Shown one piece after another: positions 36,201-48,618 of a DNA stretch of 64,000 nucleotides. Source of the DNA: Membranipora membranacea (taxonomy: Eukaryota > Bryozoa > Gymnolaemata > Cheilostomatida > Membraniporidae). Under the pieces are notes generated by a model, which searched no databases, had not been told where the DNA came from, and worked only from the letters and a program-made list of their open reading frames with translations. Each line of letters starts with the position of its first letter. Position 1 is the stretch's first letter. The DNA lies in the NCBI GenBank assembly GCA_914767715.1, contig OU612072.1:4774001-4838000 (forward strand), read 5' to 3'. A program made the position numbers and the translations under genes.

Positions 36201-39200
36201 ACAGATAGAGCAAATCTTTTCTCCCTAAAAACTTCCTCATGCTACCCTAATGCTACCCAAATCTCTGGAGTATTGCTCTGTATATATTGTTACCCAGAAA
36301 GTCCCTTGACTTTTATCCCTCCAATCCTCTCATCAATATGCATATTTAGCAACAAAGCAAAGCAAGCACACCTGTCTGTTTTTGTTTTTTTTTCATCATC
36401 ATCATCATGATCATCATTTCATTATTGATGATGATGGTTGGTGGTTGATTGATTGCTTGTTGTTGATTCATTGATTTTATTGTTGTGTTGATTGATTGAG
36501 ACTGTCAACAGAACCCCACAGAACCACCACTTGGCCATCATCACAGATACTTATCACAAAACAGCCTAATTCTGATCAAAACAGACATTTTATAGCGGCA
36601 AGGAATCATTACATCCGTAATGCCAGAGAGTAGGCTAGTACAGAGAAGGATCAATTATAGAGGCTTACGAGCCACACGCCTTATGAAAATACAAACTAAG
36701 TTACACAAGTTGCATGCACTTATATCTGATGGCAGAATATGGGTAGCGTAATGTAGATGATGACTTCACGATCATAATAATTGCAGTTGAAGCCTTTTAT
36801 TCTTCCTCAAAGATGTAAAGTAATGCAATGTAAGTAAATTATATACATCATATTTATTCTGGGAATGATGTTGATTTTCCAATCTTTAACCTGGAGGTCA
36901 ACAAGTCACTTACTTACCATTGGAGTTTGTCTGGTTATGTTAATATTCTCTACTCTAACAATTTGTTAGAGACTCTAACAAATTTGTTAGAGTCTCTAAC
37001 AGATGCTTGTCTCCTGAAAAAATTTTTTCCCCTGCGCGGGGCTTTTTTTGTTAGAGAGTTGACCAGACAGATTAAATACGCCTATGCCTTCTAATGAGCG
37101 CCTTCAACCCCTATTTGTTGGCAAGACTTATAAGGATTACAGGTTTCGGTCTTACAATATACCAAAACCTACAACATCAGAGTCAATTGTGACAAAATAC
37201 ATTCTGTTGATGTTATGAACTTGCAAATTTAACACATAGTTATGGGAATAGAATCTTACCCATATGTTTGCATTCATACATTGTTGTATTTTATCCTTGA
37301 ATGCCTGTGTGTAGCATTGTCCTGATAAAATTACATTTCTGGGGTGTGCGTCATCAGAGTGGTGAGTTGCAAAATAGTCACACACGAGATCTAGTTTGCT
37401 TGCCATTAGTACAATATCACTTACTCTGCGAAAGTGAGGAAAAAATTATCATTCATTGTTCATTATTCTGGTGCATAAATTTTCATATGAGTGTTACATC
37501 ATTTTTAAAAGAAAAAGGAGGAAACTCATGTTTAAAATTTCATGATAATTAGACACTTTCTGATAACCAAACATCTTTAGATATCAGCTCTATTCTATTC
37601 ATATTGATCCATTTTATAGAAAGAATTGAAAATCTGTCCTTCAAATATTATATTTATGAACAAATATTCCAACGAAAAGTTGATGACGAGCTAGTTTTAA
37701 CTTACCCCTCTTTAATTATAGCCTCTACACATATTTTAGCAAATTTCTGATCTGTTAGCATCCTAGACGAGTCAGGGCCTAGGACAAGTTTTCTCATGCA
37801 GCCTGCAAGAACCTGCACACTGTTATTAAACGATAACGAGGATTCGTTGTTGTAACCCAGGAGAATCAACGTTTTCTGAAAGATAATAAGGGTCAACAGA
37901 AAATCATTGAAAGGGTAAACAAAATGAACCCAAGAAACAGTAAATCATTTTATTTCAAATATCGTGTTTTAGATATATTGCAAAGGTTAAGGAATATTAA
38001 AATCACCCATGCAAGAAACTTTCGGAAGCCCGGGATCACCCTTCCATAAACAGGACATCATTTATAGTCAACAATATTTTCCATAAATACACCTGACTGC
38101 TTTCAGTCATATTTACCTGACTTCCTGGCTTGCTCGTCATGGCTACTTGCCTACACATATTCCTATGGGTGTTTTGAATGCACTTTGGCGTCCCTGTTGT
38201 TCCCTAAAATATAAAATTGATTACTTTTTACTCTCCGGAGTAAAGTGAAGTGCAAATGATAAATGAGAACTCTTAGACAGAACTCTTAGACAGAACTCTT
38301 AGACAGAACTCTTAAACAGAACTCTTAGACAGAACTCTTAGACAGAACTCTTAGACAGAACTCTTAGACAGAACTCTTAGACAGAACTCTTAGACAGAAC
38401 TCTTAGACAGAACTCTTAGACAGAACTCTTAGACAGAACTCTTAGACAGAACTCTTAGACAGAACTCTTAGACAGAACTCTTAGACAGAACTCTTAGACA
38501 GAACTCTTAGACAGAACTCTTAGACAGAACTCTTAGACAGAACTCTTAGACAGAACTCTTAGACAGAACTCTTAGACAGAACTCTTAGACAGAACTCTTA
38601 GACAGAACTCTTAGACAGAACTCTTAGACAGAACTCTTAGACAGAACTCTTAGACAGAACTCTTAGACAGAACTCTTAGACAGAACTCTTAGACAGAACT
38701 CTTAGACAGAACTCTTAGACAGAACTCTTAGACAGAACTCTTAGACAGAACTCTTAGACAGAACTCTTAGACAGAACTCTTAGACAGAACTCTTAGACAG
38801 AACTCTTAGACAGAACTCTTAGAAGGTCAAATTTGATTGATGACACATCATCGTTCACTCTAACTGCTACCACATGATCTCTTTGACTAAAAGTCATCTG
38901 ACAAATCCATGCAATGAAAGATATGCCTACAACCAGGAACTACTTTAATATGCATCCTATTTGTGTTTTCCTCTTTCTTTTATGCACCAAAACATGTTTT
39001 GACCTTAATTCAGAAGAACCTAAAGCAGTCGGCCTACAAATGATTTAACCTGAGTTGTATAAGGATCAATTATTAGGTATCCACAACCCATGATCTTCTA
39101 AATCTGGCGTACCAGAGCTCCAAGTGAAATTAGATAGGAAGTTGTGAGGAAATATGGGATACAAATTCTGTTCAATAACGTAAAACTTGCTGCAAGTGCT

Positions 39201-42200
39201 CTTGCACCTGAACAACGGGGATTTAAGCTAGACTTGACAGTTATACTGTATACAGCACCAGCAGGTTCATATTCACGACAGGGCCACTATCACGGAATTA
39301 TTCTTGTTGTTCTTGCCAATAGCCACAAGCTATAGGGATATCTTATTACTTTCGTATTTATAATTTTTGCTTTCGAGGCAAATCCTACTGTCATCACCAG
39401 CCTCAATTTGATAATAGGATCGTTAAATTTGTAAGCATTGTCTTGTTAGCCATTTAAAAGCATCTAATTTCAATGAAAACTGTGATAAGCCTTTCATGAT
39501 GAAAATTAGATTATATTCAAGGTTTAACCTTGAGCTTTATATGGTGACCGGATTCCTTGAAATTTGAGTGAGACATTTGGGGAACAACATCCACCCGGCA
39601 AGTTTTATGGCACACTGTAAAAATGGAAGCAGGATTCAATGGATTCAGATTTGCGAATTGTGCGGGTCTATACAAGTATCCCAGTAATCAATGATAAATT
39701 ACCATGGTTTTCTAAGCAACTAAGAATTGCTGAGAAACACCATGGGATTGGTTCCTCGTTTACCCTCGATAACCGGTGAACTAAATTGAAGGGGTTATCT
39801 TAACTCTTGTCTCTGATTGGCCCCTTGTTTGAGCTTATTTTTATATCTAGGTATGTCCTCTTTCATTTGAAAGTAAATGTCATCACAGAGGGTGCATTTG
39901 TTATTGGCTCTTACCGATGAATATACAATATGCGACACAAAATCCAGGTTCACTTTTCCTCTCGCATCCTCCAAAGCCATATCTGTGGTTGTCTCCCCTG
40001 CATCAGATAATGCCGTAAGGGGAGTAAGGAACGGATAACCCTCCAAATAAGATCGGTTCTTTCCAGCATAGTATATTTTCTGAACTGATGGTAGTCTGTA
40101 AATATATGAACATTTGTTTTTCAATTTTGTGTAAATTAAAAAGCTCTTCCGTGCTTGATTACACCTAGCTTGTATATGAAATGCAGATATATTATGCAAA
40201 AACACTAGTGTATCTTATATGGAACTGAGCTGCCTTCCTGTTTGGTGGCAGCTCAGTTGCAAATATAATGTCTATCAGTCACCAAATATATGGCAGGCAA
40301 CCATATATTTGGTGAGAAATATCTTCATCCATAAAGAGATATCCAAAAAAGCTCATTAGGTTCATATTTGGATCTTTTTCGCAGGTTGTAGGCATGTCAC
40401 ACTGCTGCAAGAACTAGTTTTTGCAATGCACATGCGTTGCTTTATAAAAAACAAAAAATCATTATAGCACAGTTTCTGTCCTGACAGAAATATTTTGGCA
40501 AATGCGGCACTTGAAATATCTCGACACAAGAATAATCACATATACTTCGTGCTTTACCCAACCCATTAGAAAGAATATTGTGTACATATGTTCTTATCAG
40601 GTTTGATATATAAATTTGACAATTTGATGCTTACGTTTCAGAATTTGGTGTAGGAGTGTTTCTATCAAAGTGTTTAACGAGAGCTAAGAGAACCTCTTCA
40701 TCGGACCCATCACCAACAATAATGACCTTTGGCTTCACTAGTCCTGTGACCTTCTTTAATGTCTCCACTCTTGGTACATACACATTTGGGTGCTGAAATG
40801 ATGGTAGAGTAGAGCTGTGTTTCTGACAAGGTTAAAGCATACTACCGAATGGATCAGGATTCATACTGGATAACCGTTAAGACGCTAAATTCACCAGTCA
40901 CAGCAGTTTTACTTAATTACCATAATATACAATTAAGTTCATTGTATACACGGATAACCACCGTCAACAATCCCTTCCCTCAACCATTACCTCAATTAAA
41001 ATATGCAAATATCTGCTTGGGATATGATATTTGGATCCTATAATAACTGCAAGGATAACCTCATCACCCAAACATCACAAGGATGACATAAACAGAGTAT
41101 TTCCAATGATAACTTGACAACAAACATTTGCATTACACTCAATTTGCCATGATCACTCAAACCTCGGTGTTAATAATCACTGAGCTGGAAAAAACTCCTT
41201 GCCCCTATGTCCAAACTCTCCGATGTGATTAGGAAAGGAGTTGTCCTCCTACTTTGAAAAAAAAAGAAGAGGATAACCTTGGTCATCAAACTGGAGATTT
41301 TGTTATGAGGAACATCATTGGACAAAATTATGACTTGTTCACAACGAACTTAGTAAATATTTTTCTATCAATGCCAGCAGAAAAAACACATCCATCTCCT
41401 CCGGACCTGGTATTGGCAACCGAGGAACAAGCTCTGCTTGTCAACTGCCGAAAATCGTGAGATCCTAGCATAAAGACAGTATTGCACATAAAGAGAAGGA
41501 CTCTGAGGCTATCTAACCGAGGAACTGATTCTTAAAAAGAGGCTAAAACAGGCAGGCAGTCAGTGGGTAGCTAGCGGTGGTACACTGAAGACGGGCGTTA
41601 GGGTCATAAGATGGTCTGTGATTGGGACTAAAGGAGGAGACTGCAGTGTCTGGACATTCATAAACTGTTGCTGGAGCTCACGGGCGCAATGTTTCGAAGA
41701 AACGGAAAAGCGTTATAGATAGATAGATATATCAAATTTAATCAGCAACAATATAGATAGCTATATGAAAATGAGAGCTTTTGAGTGTCTACTGAATCAC
41801 AACAGTCTCAATTATCTTATCTGAACTCCAAATTAATGACTATACATACTTCCTTCCTTGTCTTTTTAAGTGAGATAAATAATGCTTAGTAAGTGTTGAT
41901 TAAAAACGTATGGTCATCCCGGATCAGATTGGATTGGATTGTGGTTGGATCCGAGGTCAAATATCGGAAATTCAATTCCAACCACAAGAGGTCTTTCCAC
42001 CCCTAGTCTCAAAATGTTTGAATGGTTTTTTTTTGCGGAAGGTTCAGGCAAGATCAAGATAAAAACTTGGCATGGGAAGAACACAATATTTACAACTTCT
42101 AACACACCCTTTGTGCTGAAACAGTTTGCCATTATGTTAGTTGTACTATAAAAGGTTGGCAATATAAATTCAACAAATCCTGTGTCTGACATTAAACATA

Positions 42201-42949
42201 AGCCATGCTTCACGGTCACAAAGACTGTATAGCAAAATTGAACCATTATATTGTCTTGCTAGTTGAATTACTGACAAACAAATCAGTATTTTCTTCTCCT
42301 GTCAGCCCTTTTTGGGTGCTAAAATGAATCGTTATCATTACCATATCGCACCAGAAGGCATTACAATGTGCTCTCGATGATACTGCTATTTACTAAGGCT
42401 GTACTTGTCCAGATAAGAGAATAGGCAAAAGCCCTGAATCAGCCATTGTCAGCAGGTCTAATCATTGCTCACTTACCGCTGATGCGATACCTATTGAGAG
42501 ACAACCTGTCCATACAGCTAACATCTCCATTGAGTTACATCCTATCACCATCATGCAATCTACTCCCTGCTCAAGTATGCCGAGAGAAAGAAGACCTTTT
42601 GCGTACTTATTACTCTGTAAGGCATAAATATGGTTAGTGGAAGTGATACAAATCAACAGTTATATATTATACAACTCATCGCATTAGTCAATATTGTACA
42701 ACCGTTAAGTCTATGTATCCAAACTTTTATTAGAATCCATGAAATAGTACAGCATATCTCAGGCTATATCATATCTCATCGTACCTGATCTAGGATGTAT
42801 CCATTATCTACTCGCTCCCCTGTCTGAAGATTGACAAACTCAGTTTTAATCCCCTGCTTCCTTGCTCTGTCAAACAGCTCGTACAAGAGAACATCTTCTT
42901 CTGGTTTCGAGGTAGAATCTCTCTTGTCCATATAACTTTTGGTAAGCAT
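33233..42949 (-). CDS. Adenylate-forming (AMP-binding, ANL) enzyme, paralogue A
   Basis: Fourteen exons in coding order: 42785-42949, 42477-42614, 40635-40792, 39915-40095, 38117-38203, 37706-37875, 37260-37425, 35574-35651, 35211-35359, 34808-34955, 34603-34658, 34095-34158, 33566-33637, 33233-33328. They give 575 residues. The start MLTKSYMDKRD matches the sister gene; an in-frame ATG 22 codons upstream (43015) is possible. ANL motifs are present: the phosphate-binding loop YSSGTTGTPKC (about 212-222, ending Cys where Gly is usual), the core YGMSE (358-362), TGD (430-432) and the hinge-domain GRAGEGIKF (446-454). The usual end motif P-x-T-x-x-G-K is altered to PLTPNFRK. The family activates carboxylic acids with ATP, often to CoA thioesters; the substrate here is unknown. 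There is no signal peptide and no C-terminal peroxisomal SKL (it ends DNPVF). A 13-bp satellite and a palindromic element sit in its introns. Confidence 0.87.
36928..37069. repeat. Palindromic element with short inverted ends, in an intron of enzyme gene A
   Basis: The ends tgtctggt (36928-36935) and accagaca (37062-37069) are exact reverse complements. Inside, 36964-37001 is a perfect 38-base palindrome built on ttagagactctaacaaat. A second hairpin, cccctgcgcgggg, lies near 37030. The structure suggests a small non-autonomous DNA element. Confidence 0.65.
38267..38824. repeat. 13-bp minisatellite, about 43 tandem copies
   Basis: The unit gaactcttagaca repeats without spacers for about 558 bases and is almost perfectly uniform. 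One early unit has cttaaaca in place of cttagaca, and the last ends in agaagg. It lies in the intron of enzyme gene A between exons 38117-38203 and 39915-40095. Confidence 0.97.
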
Positions 42950-45846
42950 TGTCGGACTGTTTTTTTCACCCGTACTGCTTGTGCAAGGTGTACTATATGA
43001 TTGTATTTTCTGCAAGCTTCATGTAACTGACCTTAATACCTAATTTATCTTCAGCGCTACAAAAAAGTACACATGATTGACAGGTTTCACGACTGACTAA
43101 CTATTGCTCAAGCTAATAACATTGTGCTATTTATACATTTGGCTCACATTTCAAACAAAGTTTATAGTTAACAGGGTCATTAACCTGAACAGTAGGCAGG
43201 GTGAGTATCTAGGACAACAGAGGGGATGCACAGGGATTAATCATAATTAGTTTTTGCTATTGACAAGCAAAACCATTGGATAATGAGTGTAATGTCACGC
43301 CTAGTTACGCCTCTTTTAACCCAGTCCACGTTGCATTTGAGGTTTTTGCTGAAGTCGAGCTTGCATGTTTTAAGTGTTTTCGCAAGTGCTCAAGTGTGTT
43401 ATGCAAGAGATCAAGCAACACCTGTGCCCTTGCAGCTTTGCAGCCTACTGCAATGTTTATGTGATGTCGAAAGGAAGCGACACTTCACATCAGCTGATGA
43501 AAACATTTGACTTTGTGTAATAGCAATGATTGTATGAATCCTGCTATTCCACTGTATAACAGGGCTCTAGAATGGTAGGGGAGGCAAAGGTCCGAGACGA
43601 GTCCAATGCATCACCAGTGACCTCTTCCCCGAGGAAATTAGGCCATGTAATAAGCAACTGGAAATCCCAGAGGAGCTGATTCTGACATGGATTATTGAAT
43701 TAGAGTGTTTTTAGGCCACTGTATTTAGCTTTCTAGGGTAGGCAGTGCCTTTCTGCCTCACCTATAACTACGGTCCTGCACTATAAATAATGTAAACTAA
43801 TTCTAACTATCGTAGAGGTATAATTGTAATAATCTTTGATACAATGATAATAAAAATAATCTTGCAGAAATGAAAGTGAATTAGAGAGTTGCTGCCGCAT
43901 TACCTTCCTCTAAAAAAACTTGTTATGGAAAAATTTGCGGTACAAATTTTTAATGGTATGTGTTACATTAGAGGCCTATGGGCGGATGAAGGTAAATGAG
44001 AACGACGGAGGATGTCCGTGGTAAAGTGAACATCCGAAGAGAAATCATGTCGACTGTGGTGTGTAAGTGTGTGATAATCCGGCCACGGCCAACCTCCGGT
44101 CGTTGGTGAGAGTTGCCGAAAAGGTCACTTTGTTTGGCCAGTTGCACCCTCACCACAGAGAAAAGTTGAAACGCACTTTCTCGCTTTGTTCAAAATTTTG
44201 GTGTACAGTATATTCATTATGGTAGCATCTGAAATTCAGGAAATTTCTAGTTGTTGTTCTATTGCAGCAGATGGGAAACTCCCACTACCTGTAACGTTCA
44301 TGGAAAAGACAGGTCAAAAATAAGGTTGCATAAAAATTGTTGCGGCTAGTTGGTATACTACCAAAAAAAGTGGCCAATCTTGAGAAAAAAGTTTGGTCAT
44401 GCATGCCCTTATCCTCCATATGTCCGGTATATATGGTTGACAACGTGCGACAACCAAAACGACTAGCCCTAGACCCAATGACCTTTTTCAGGATCACCAA
44501 TTATAAATGAAGTGATTGTCCACAATATACACTAATACATGACATCATCATGCTTACTTGGATCCTTTATACTTTATCATACTAATCCCTAGGATGAGAT
44601 ACATAGAGTTTTGGTCATTACAACCCTCACAAACTCCCAAAATGATCGATAAGAATAGTGTTTATTTGTGGCCGATAGTCTGCAACACCAATGAAAAATA
44701 CTGTTTTCAACAGTGCCCTTGGATAAAGCCCCTATAGCTTATCCCATCTCATGTAAACTTGATTGTAGGATTTTAGTAGCATATAAGCATATTGATTGCC
44801 AATTAATGACAGCAACCGTAACTAGGCACTTGAAAAGATTCTAGGCACTATATAAATCTGTCAATCGTATTTCAAAATCGACCAATAAGAATCAGTAAAA
44901 TGTGGGGCGGAAAATTTGAAATCTCTGCTTTTGAGTCAAAGCTGATGCATTTTCACCACTTTCTAAGTAGATTTTTGAAATAAGATTGATATAGGGATGT
45001 GTGTATGAAAAATCTGCATCAGCCCATGCAATTTTCATCTCATCATATTCCCGAAAAAGCAGGAGAAATTTGAATGCTGCTAACCCTACTTGAAATTGGT
45101 ATGGCTGGGTGATCGCTTTACGATGACTGGGCCTTTTATACCAGAGATACTGGCTGCAGAAATAAATACTTATTGACTCTTGATATGGTCATCGATGGCG
45201 ACACTTGCCTGTTTATCTGTCATGATTGTGTAAATAAACTGTTTGATAGATGCTGTTTATTATGGTTAAAGCATCCATGAAGTAAAGATTGGGATTATCA
45301 AAGGCGTTCCTCCAGCTAATTAGCTTCAAACAAGCCCAAAATTGACCTTGTCGGACCACTACAAGCTTTGCTATGAGGCATTGAAGTCGGCCCTTTCAAT
45401 ATTCGCTCGTGAAATCGGAAAGCCTGAGTGTGAGCTCACAGCAGGGTTTTCGACCGATATTCGACATTTTTTGTATACTGAACTATTAATGTGAAACCAA
45501 CTTTTTTCCCCTACGAAATATGCGTTTATCTCCTTCAATTTTTTGCTTTGGATTAGTCTCTATGATGTCATGAGCTACGTTGGATTTCATCTCATTTAAT
45601 CCAATTTTGACGAAAGTACACGAGTCCAAAGTTTTTAATGGTAGACATATACGCAAAATGTATGTCTATGACATCATATCCCCCTTCGCAAGGCTCGCGA
45701 GCGAGCGTCAGCGAGGCCTAACTTTTATAAGACGTAACTTTAGCCCTAGTTGACCAATTGAGCTGTTCTTGGACTCATTTTAAAGCTTATAAGCTAGAGC
45801 AGCTCCTTTGATTATTTTAATGTTCATTTCATGGATGCTTTAAGGC
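42950..45846. other. Upstream region of enzyme gene A
   Basis: It should contain the promoter and 5' UTR of paralogue A. Short open frames at 43276-43510, 43968-44156 and 44285-44500 have no domain features. A GC-rich palindromic patch (ctcgcgagcgag) occurs near 45695. No gene is recognised. Confidence 0.5.
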
Positions 45847-46860
45847 ATGGAACAACTCGAGACAATACAATCGCTCGCCCCCAAGATTATCTACACATGC
45901 TGTGAAAGCTATGACCGAAGGTGTAAGACTGCTGACATTGAGAAACTATGTGACCAACTCCAGATGATATGCGTCATATACTGTCAGAGGAAACGAGACA
46001 TGCATAAACACCTGTTTCCTGAGCCTTCGTCATGCACACCTTTCAGAACCAGACTGAGCAGCAATAACAGCCAAACAATACTCCATAACACTGCACTAGC
46101 CAGCAGATGATGATGCAGATGATGTCACATCATACCAACCTGTATAAAAGCAGGATGCAGAGCTAACATCCATCTCCTGCACTAGTAGACTGATGGCAAA
46201 CTCTCCACTGCAACCAGCTCTTGACGCCATTCAAAGCTGGAGCCTAGACAATGATATGACCTTAAACACTGCCAAAACCAAAACTATGAATGTAAGTCTG
46301 AGTCTCAACATAATATCTGATCTGGGGCTTAACGTGGATTCGAAACAAATAGAAGAAGTCTCAGAATTTAAACTGCTCGGGGTTATGATCGATAAACATC
46401 TATCTTTCACAAGTCATGTGGAAACAACCTACTCTCGGGCTAAATCTAGACTCCATGCGCTCCTAACACTAAAATGATTTGGAGTTGATGAACCTAGTCT
46501 CATAAGATTCTACCTAGCTAACATTCGATCTTTATTGTGCTATGCAGCTCCTGCATGGTTCAGTCATCTATCAGATACCAACAAAAATAGGTTAGCATCT
46601 ATTTAGAGGCAGTGTTTGAGAGTTCACCCGGACACACCATATGATGATAGGCTAATTGCATTAGGCATACCATCACTATGCAGCTATCTCAAACATTTGT
46701 GCCAAAATTTTGCAGCAAGCGTTGCGGCTGATAGTGAGCATAGACTACACAAACATCTGCCGAATGCCAAAATCTAATACAGTCCGCCACTCTAGTAGGC
46801 TTCAAGACATACCGCTAGTTTACACAAACTACAGTGTAACAAAAAACATACCTGTTTAGT
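45847..46860 (+). pseudogene. LINE (non-LTR retrotransposon) reverse-transcriptase relic
   Basis: From about 46108 the plus strand reads DDADDVTSYQPV, where ADD matches the catalytic box of reverse transcriptases. It continues with IQSWSLDNDMTLN and KTKTMN, then EFKLLGVMIDKHLSF and LLCYAAPAWF, all typical of the RT thumb and C-terminal region of CR1/jockey-type LINEs. In-frame stops at about 46148, 46475 and 46603 break it. The 88-codon frame at 45847-46110 ahead of it resembles the far C-terminus of a related copy, so two truncated insertions may be joined here. It is 5'-truncated and inactive. Confidence 0.75.
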
Positions 46861-47437
46861 AAATATGTGGACTAGAAAACATCTTTTCTGTATCATTTTT
46901 GTCACAATTTGATTTTGCCAATCTCATTTTATGAATTTTAGCAGCAAAGTCAATATATCAAATAAAATAAAATCAAAAGATGTCTCTTCATCAAATATTG
47001 GAACATGGAATGAAAATGATGCCCGATGCTGATTGTGATGATCTCTTTTCGAATTTTATTAGAAACTTTTTATGCTATACCATTATTTTTATTACAAATC
47101 AGATCAGTAATGTGCATTTTTAAATGTGTTTAGTTCGATAATAAGTACTCATCAATCAATCAAAGGCAGTGTAAACTCTAGGATCGAATAGCTCCTCATG
47201 GATCCTGTCTGTGAATTCTTCAATACTGGTTTTAGTTCAGGTATTGCCCAAACCTATAAAATACACATTGAAAACTACAACGCATGTATGTAGTTTTGAA
47301 ACATGGGTCTAACTTGGGGTTATGATTTCACAGTTCTATTATGCAAGTGTCAAAGATGGGATTATAATTGCAAGGACCTGCAAAGTCAACAAACCATTGT
47401 CAATTATAATTCTTGTATGTACAGGTAAGAGAGACTG
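46861..47437. other. Intergenic region, nothing recognised
   Basis: AT-rich sequence between the LINE relic and the first-exon relics. No gene is seen. Confidence 0.4.
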
Positions 47438-47620
47438 CACATGTGCGATTATCCTTCCTGCTTTTCGTACTCGAGCAAACAAGTTATACGGCACACTGTC
47501 CTGAAGAGGTGAATTATAAGGGTCCCTCATATCTATGTAGCTTTTTGTCAGCATGGTGTCTACAGTTGTCTTTATGCCTCACAGCCGGTTTGTGTATCAA
47601 TGCTCAGACAATTATTTGAT
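47438..47620 (-). pseudogene. Relic first exon of an adenylate-forming enzyme paralogue, minus strand
   Basis: The minus strand from the ATG at 47554 reads MLTKSYIDMRDPYN and then LFARVRKAGRI. The functional first exon at 54819-54983 reads MLTKSYIDMRDPDA and LFYRVRKQGRI. Similarity includes the 5' flank up to about 47620 (ggctgtgaggca and caactgtagaca). The copy loses similarity after about 39 codons, and no following exon was found. Confidence 0.8.
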
Positions 47621-47929
47621 ATTAATAGTAGTTCATTTTATGACAGCTTATAATTGAAGGTCTTGTGTGATAAAGCTGATAAAAAACACTCAGCCATTTA
47701 CTGATTACAAGGTTTAAAAATTAGAAACTTCCATTTCGAACTGAGTGACATGAGAATCACAGTCAATAGCCTCTCATGGGTAGACATTTTACCCAGTCCT
47801 TTATATAACTATTGATAATGCCTTATATTCGCTTAGTATACACTTATTTACTTACTGAATGTTGAATATTAGGCATCGGTGAGGTCATTGGCTGTGGGTT
47901 TCATGCCAATAATTAGATGCATAATTGTC

Positions 47930-48094
47930 AGAAATTAAACATAAACTGGCTGTGAGGCAGTGAATGCAACTGTAGACATCATGCTGACAAAAAGCTACAT
48001 AGATATGAGGGACCCTTATAATCCACCTCTTCAGGACAGTGTGCTGTATGACTTGTTTGCTCGAGTACGAAAAGCAGGAAGGATAATCGCACAG
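47930..48094 (+). pseudogene. Relic first exon of an adenylate-forming enzyme paralogue, plus strand
   Basis: An ATG at 47981 begins MLTKSYIDMRDPYN, followed by VLYDLFARVRKAGRI, and ends at a donor-like acag then gtatg at 48094. Flanking sequence from about 47930 matches that of the minus-strand copy at 47438-47620, so the two form an inverted pair. The exon ends about 17 codons earlier than in the intact genes. Confidence 0.8.
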
Positions 48095-48107
48095 GTATGA
48101 GAGGTAT

Positions 48108-48200
48108 GAGTGATCCTGATAATTAACCTCAACAGGACAGCGTGCTGCTTGTTTGCCTGAGTATGAAAAGCAGGAAGGAAAACTCAATTTGTCAAATCGC
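48108..48200 (+). pseudogene. Third, more decayed first-exon relic
   Basis: Just after the previous copy the nucleotide sequence resembles the same first exon again. It runs from gatcctgat through caggacagcgtgctg to gaaaagcaggaagg and ctcaatttgtc. This end matches the intact gene at 54819-54983 (ctcaatttgtc) better than the two relics beside it do. It has frame breaks and in-frame stops. Confidence 0.65.
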
Positions 48201-48618
48201 GAAATAAAGTCGTTCAACATTATTTTACCATTAATTTTGTTACTGAAAAAAGACTTTGTTAACTATATTGTCTACTTGAAGTACTTCACACCTTGCAAGA
48301 AAATTTCATAACAAGAGTTGTATTTGAGCGAACAAGAAATAAAATTGTAGCTATTAAGCGAGATAAACGAGACTACGAAGATTTCATTTCCGTATTCAAA
48401 AGATATTTATTGAAGATTTGATATCCAGTCTAATTGAACTTTCTGTCTCATTCCACAAAGACCAGTGGTGTTGTCAACAACCACGAACATCATACTGACC
48501 ATTATGCTCAAAAAACCTGAAGGATTGCGTGTAACATATTATATCGCTAATGTGCATCATTATGTCTATTCATTGTGTTGTCACTGTGAACAGTATCAAT
48601 ACAGTTATACACCAGAGA

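Noticed and set aside
38267-38824. CRISPR array
   Set aside because: The 13-bp units are directly adjacent with no spacers, inside an intron of an animal gene. It is a minisatellite.
41914-42246. 110-residue minus-strand open frame in an intron of enzyme gene A
   Set aside because: No domain, no repeat, no splice context and low-quality composition.
47885-48220. 111-residue minus-strand open frame
   Set aside because: It is antisense to the plus-strand first-exon relics and has no independent support.
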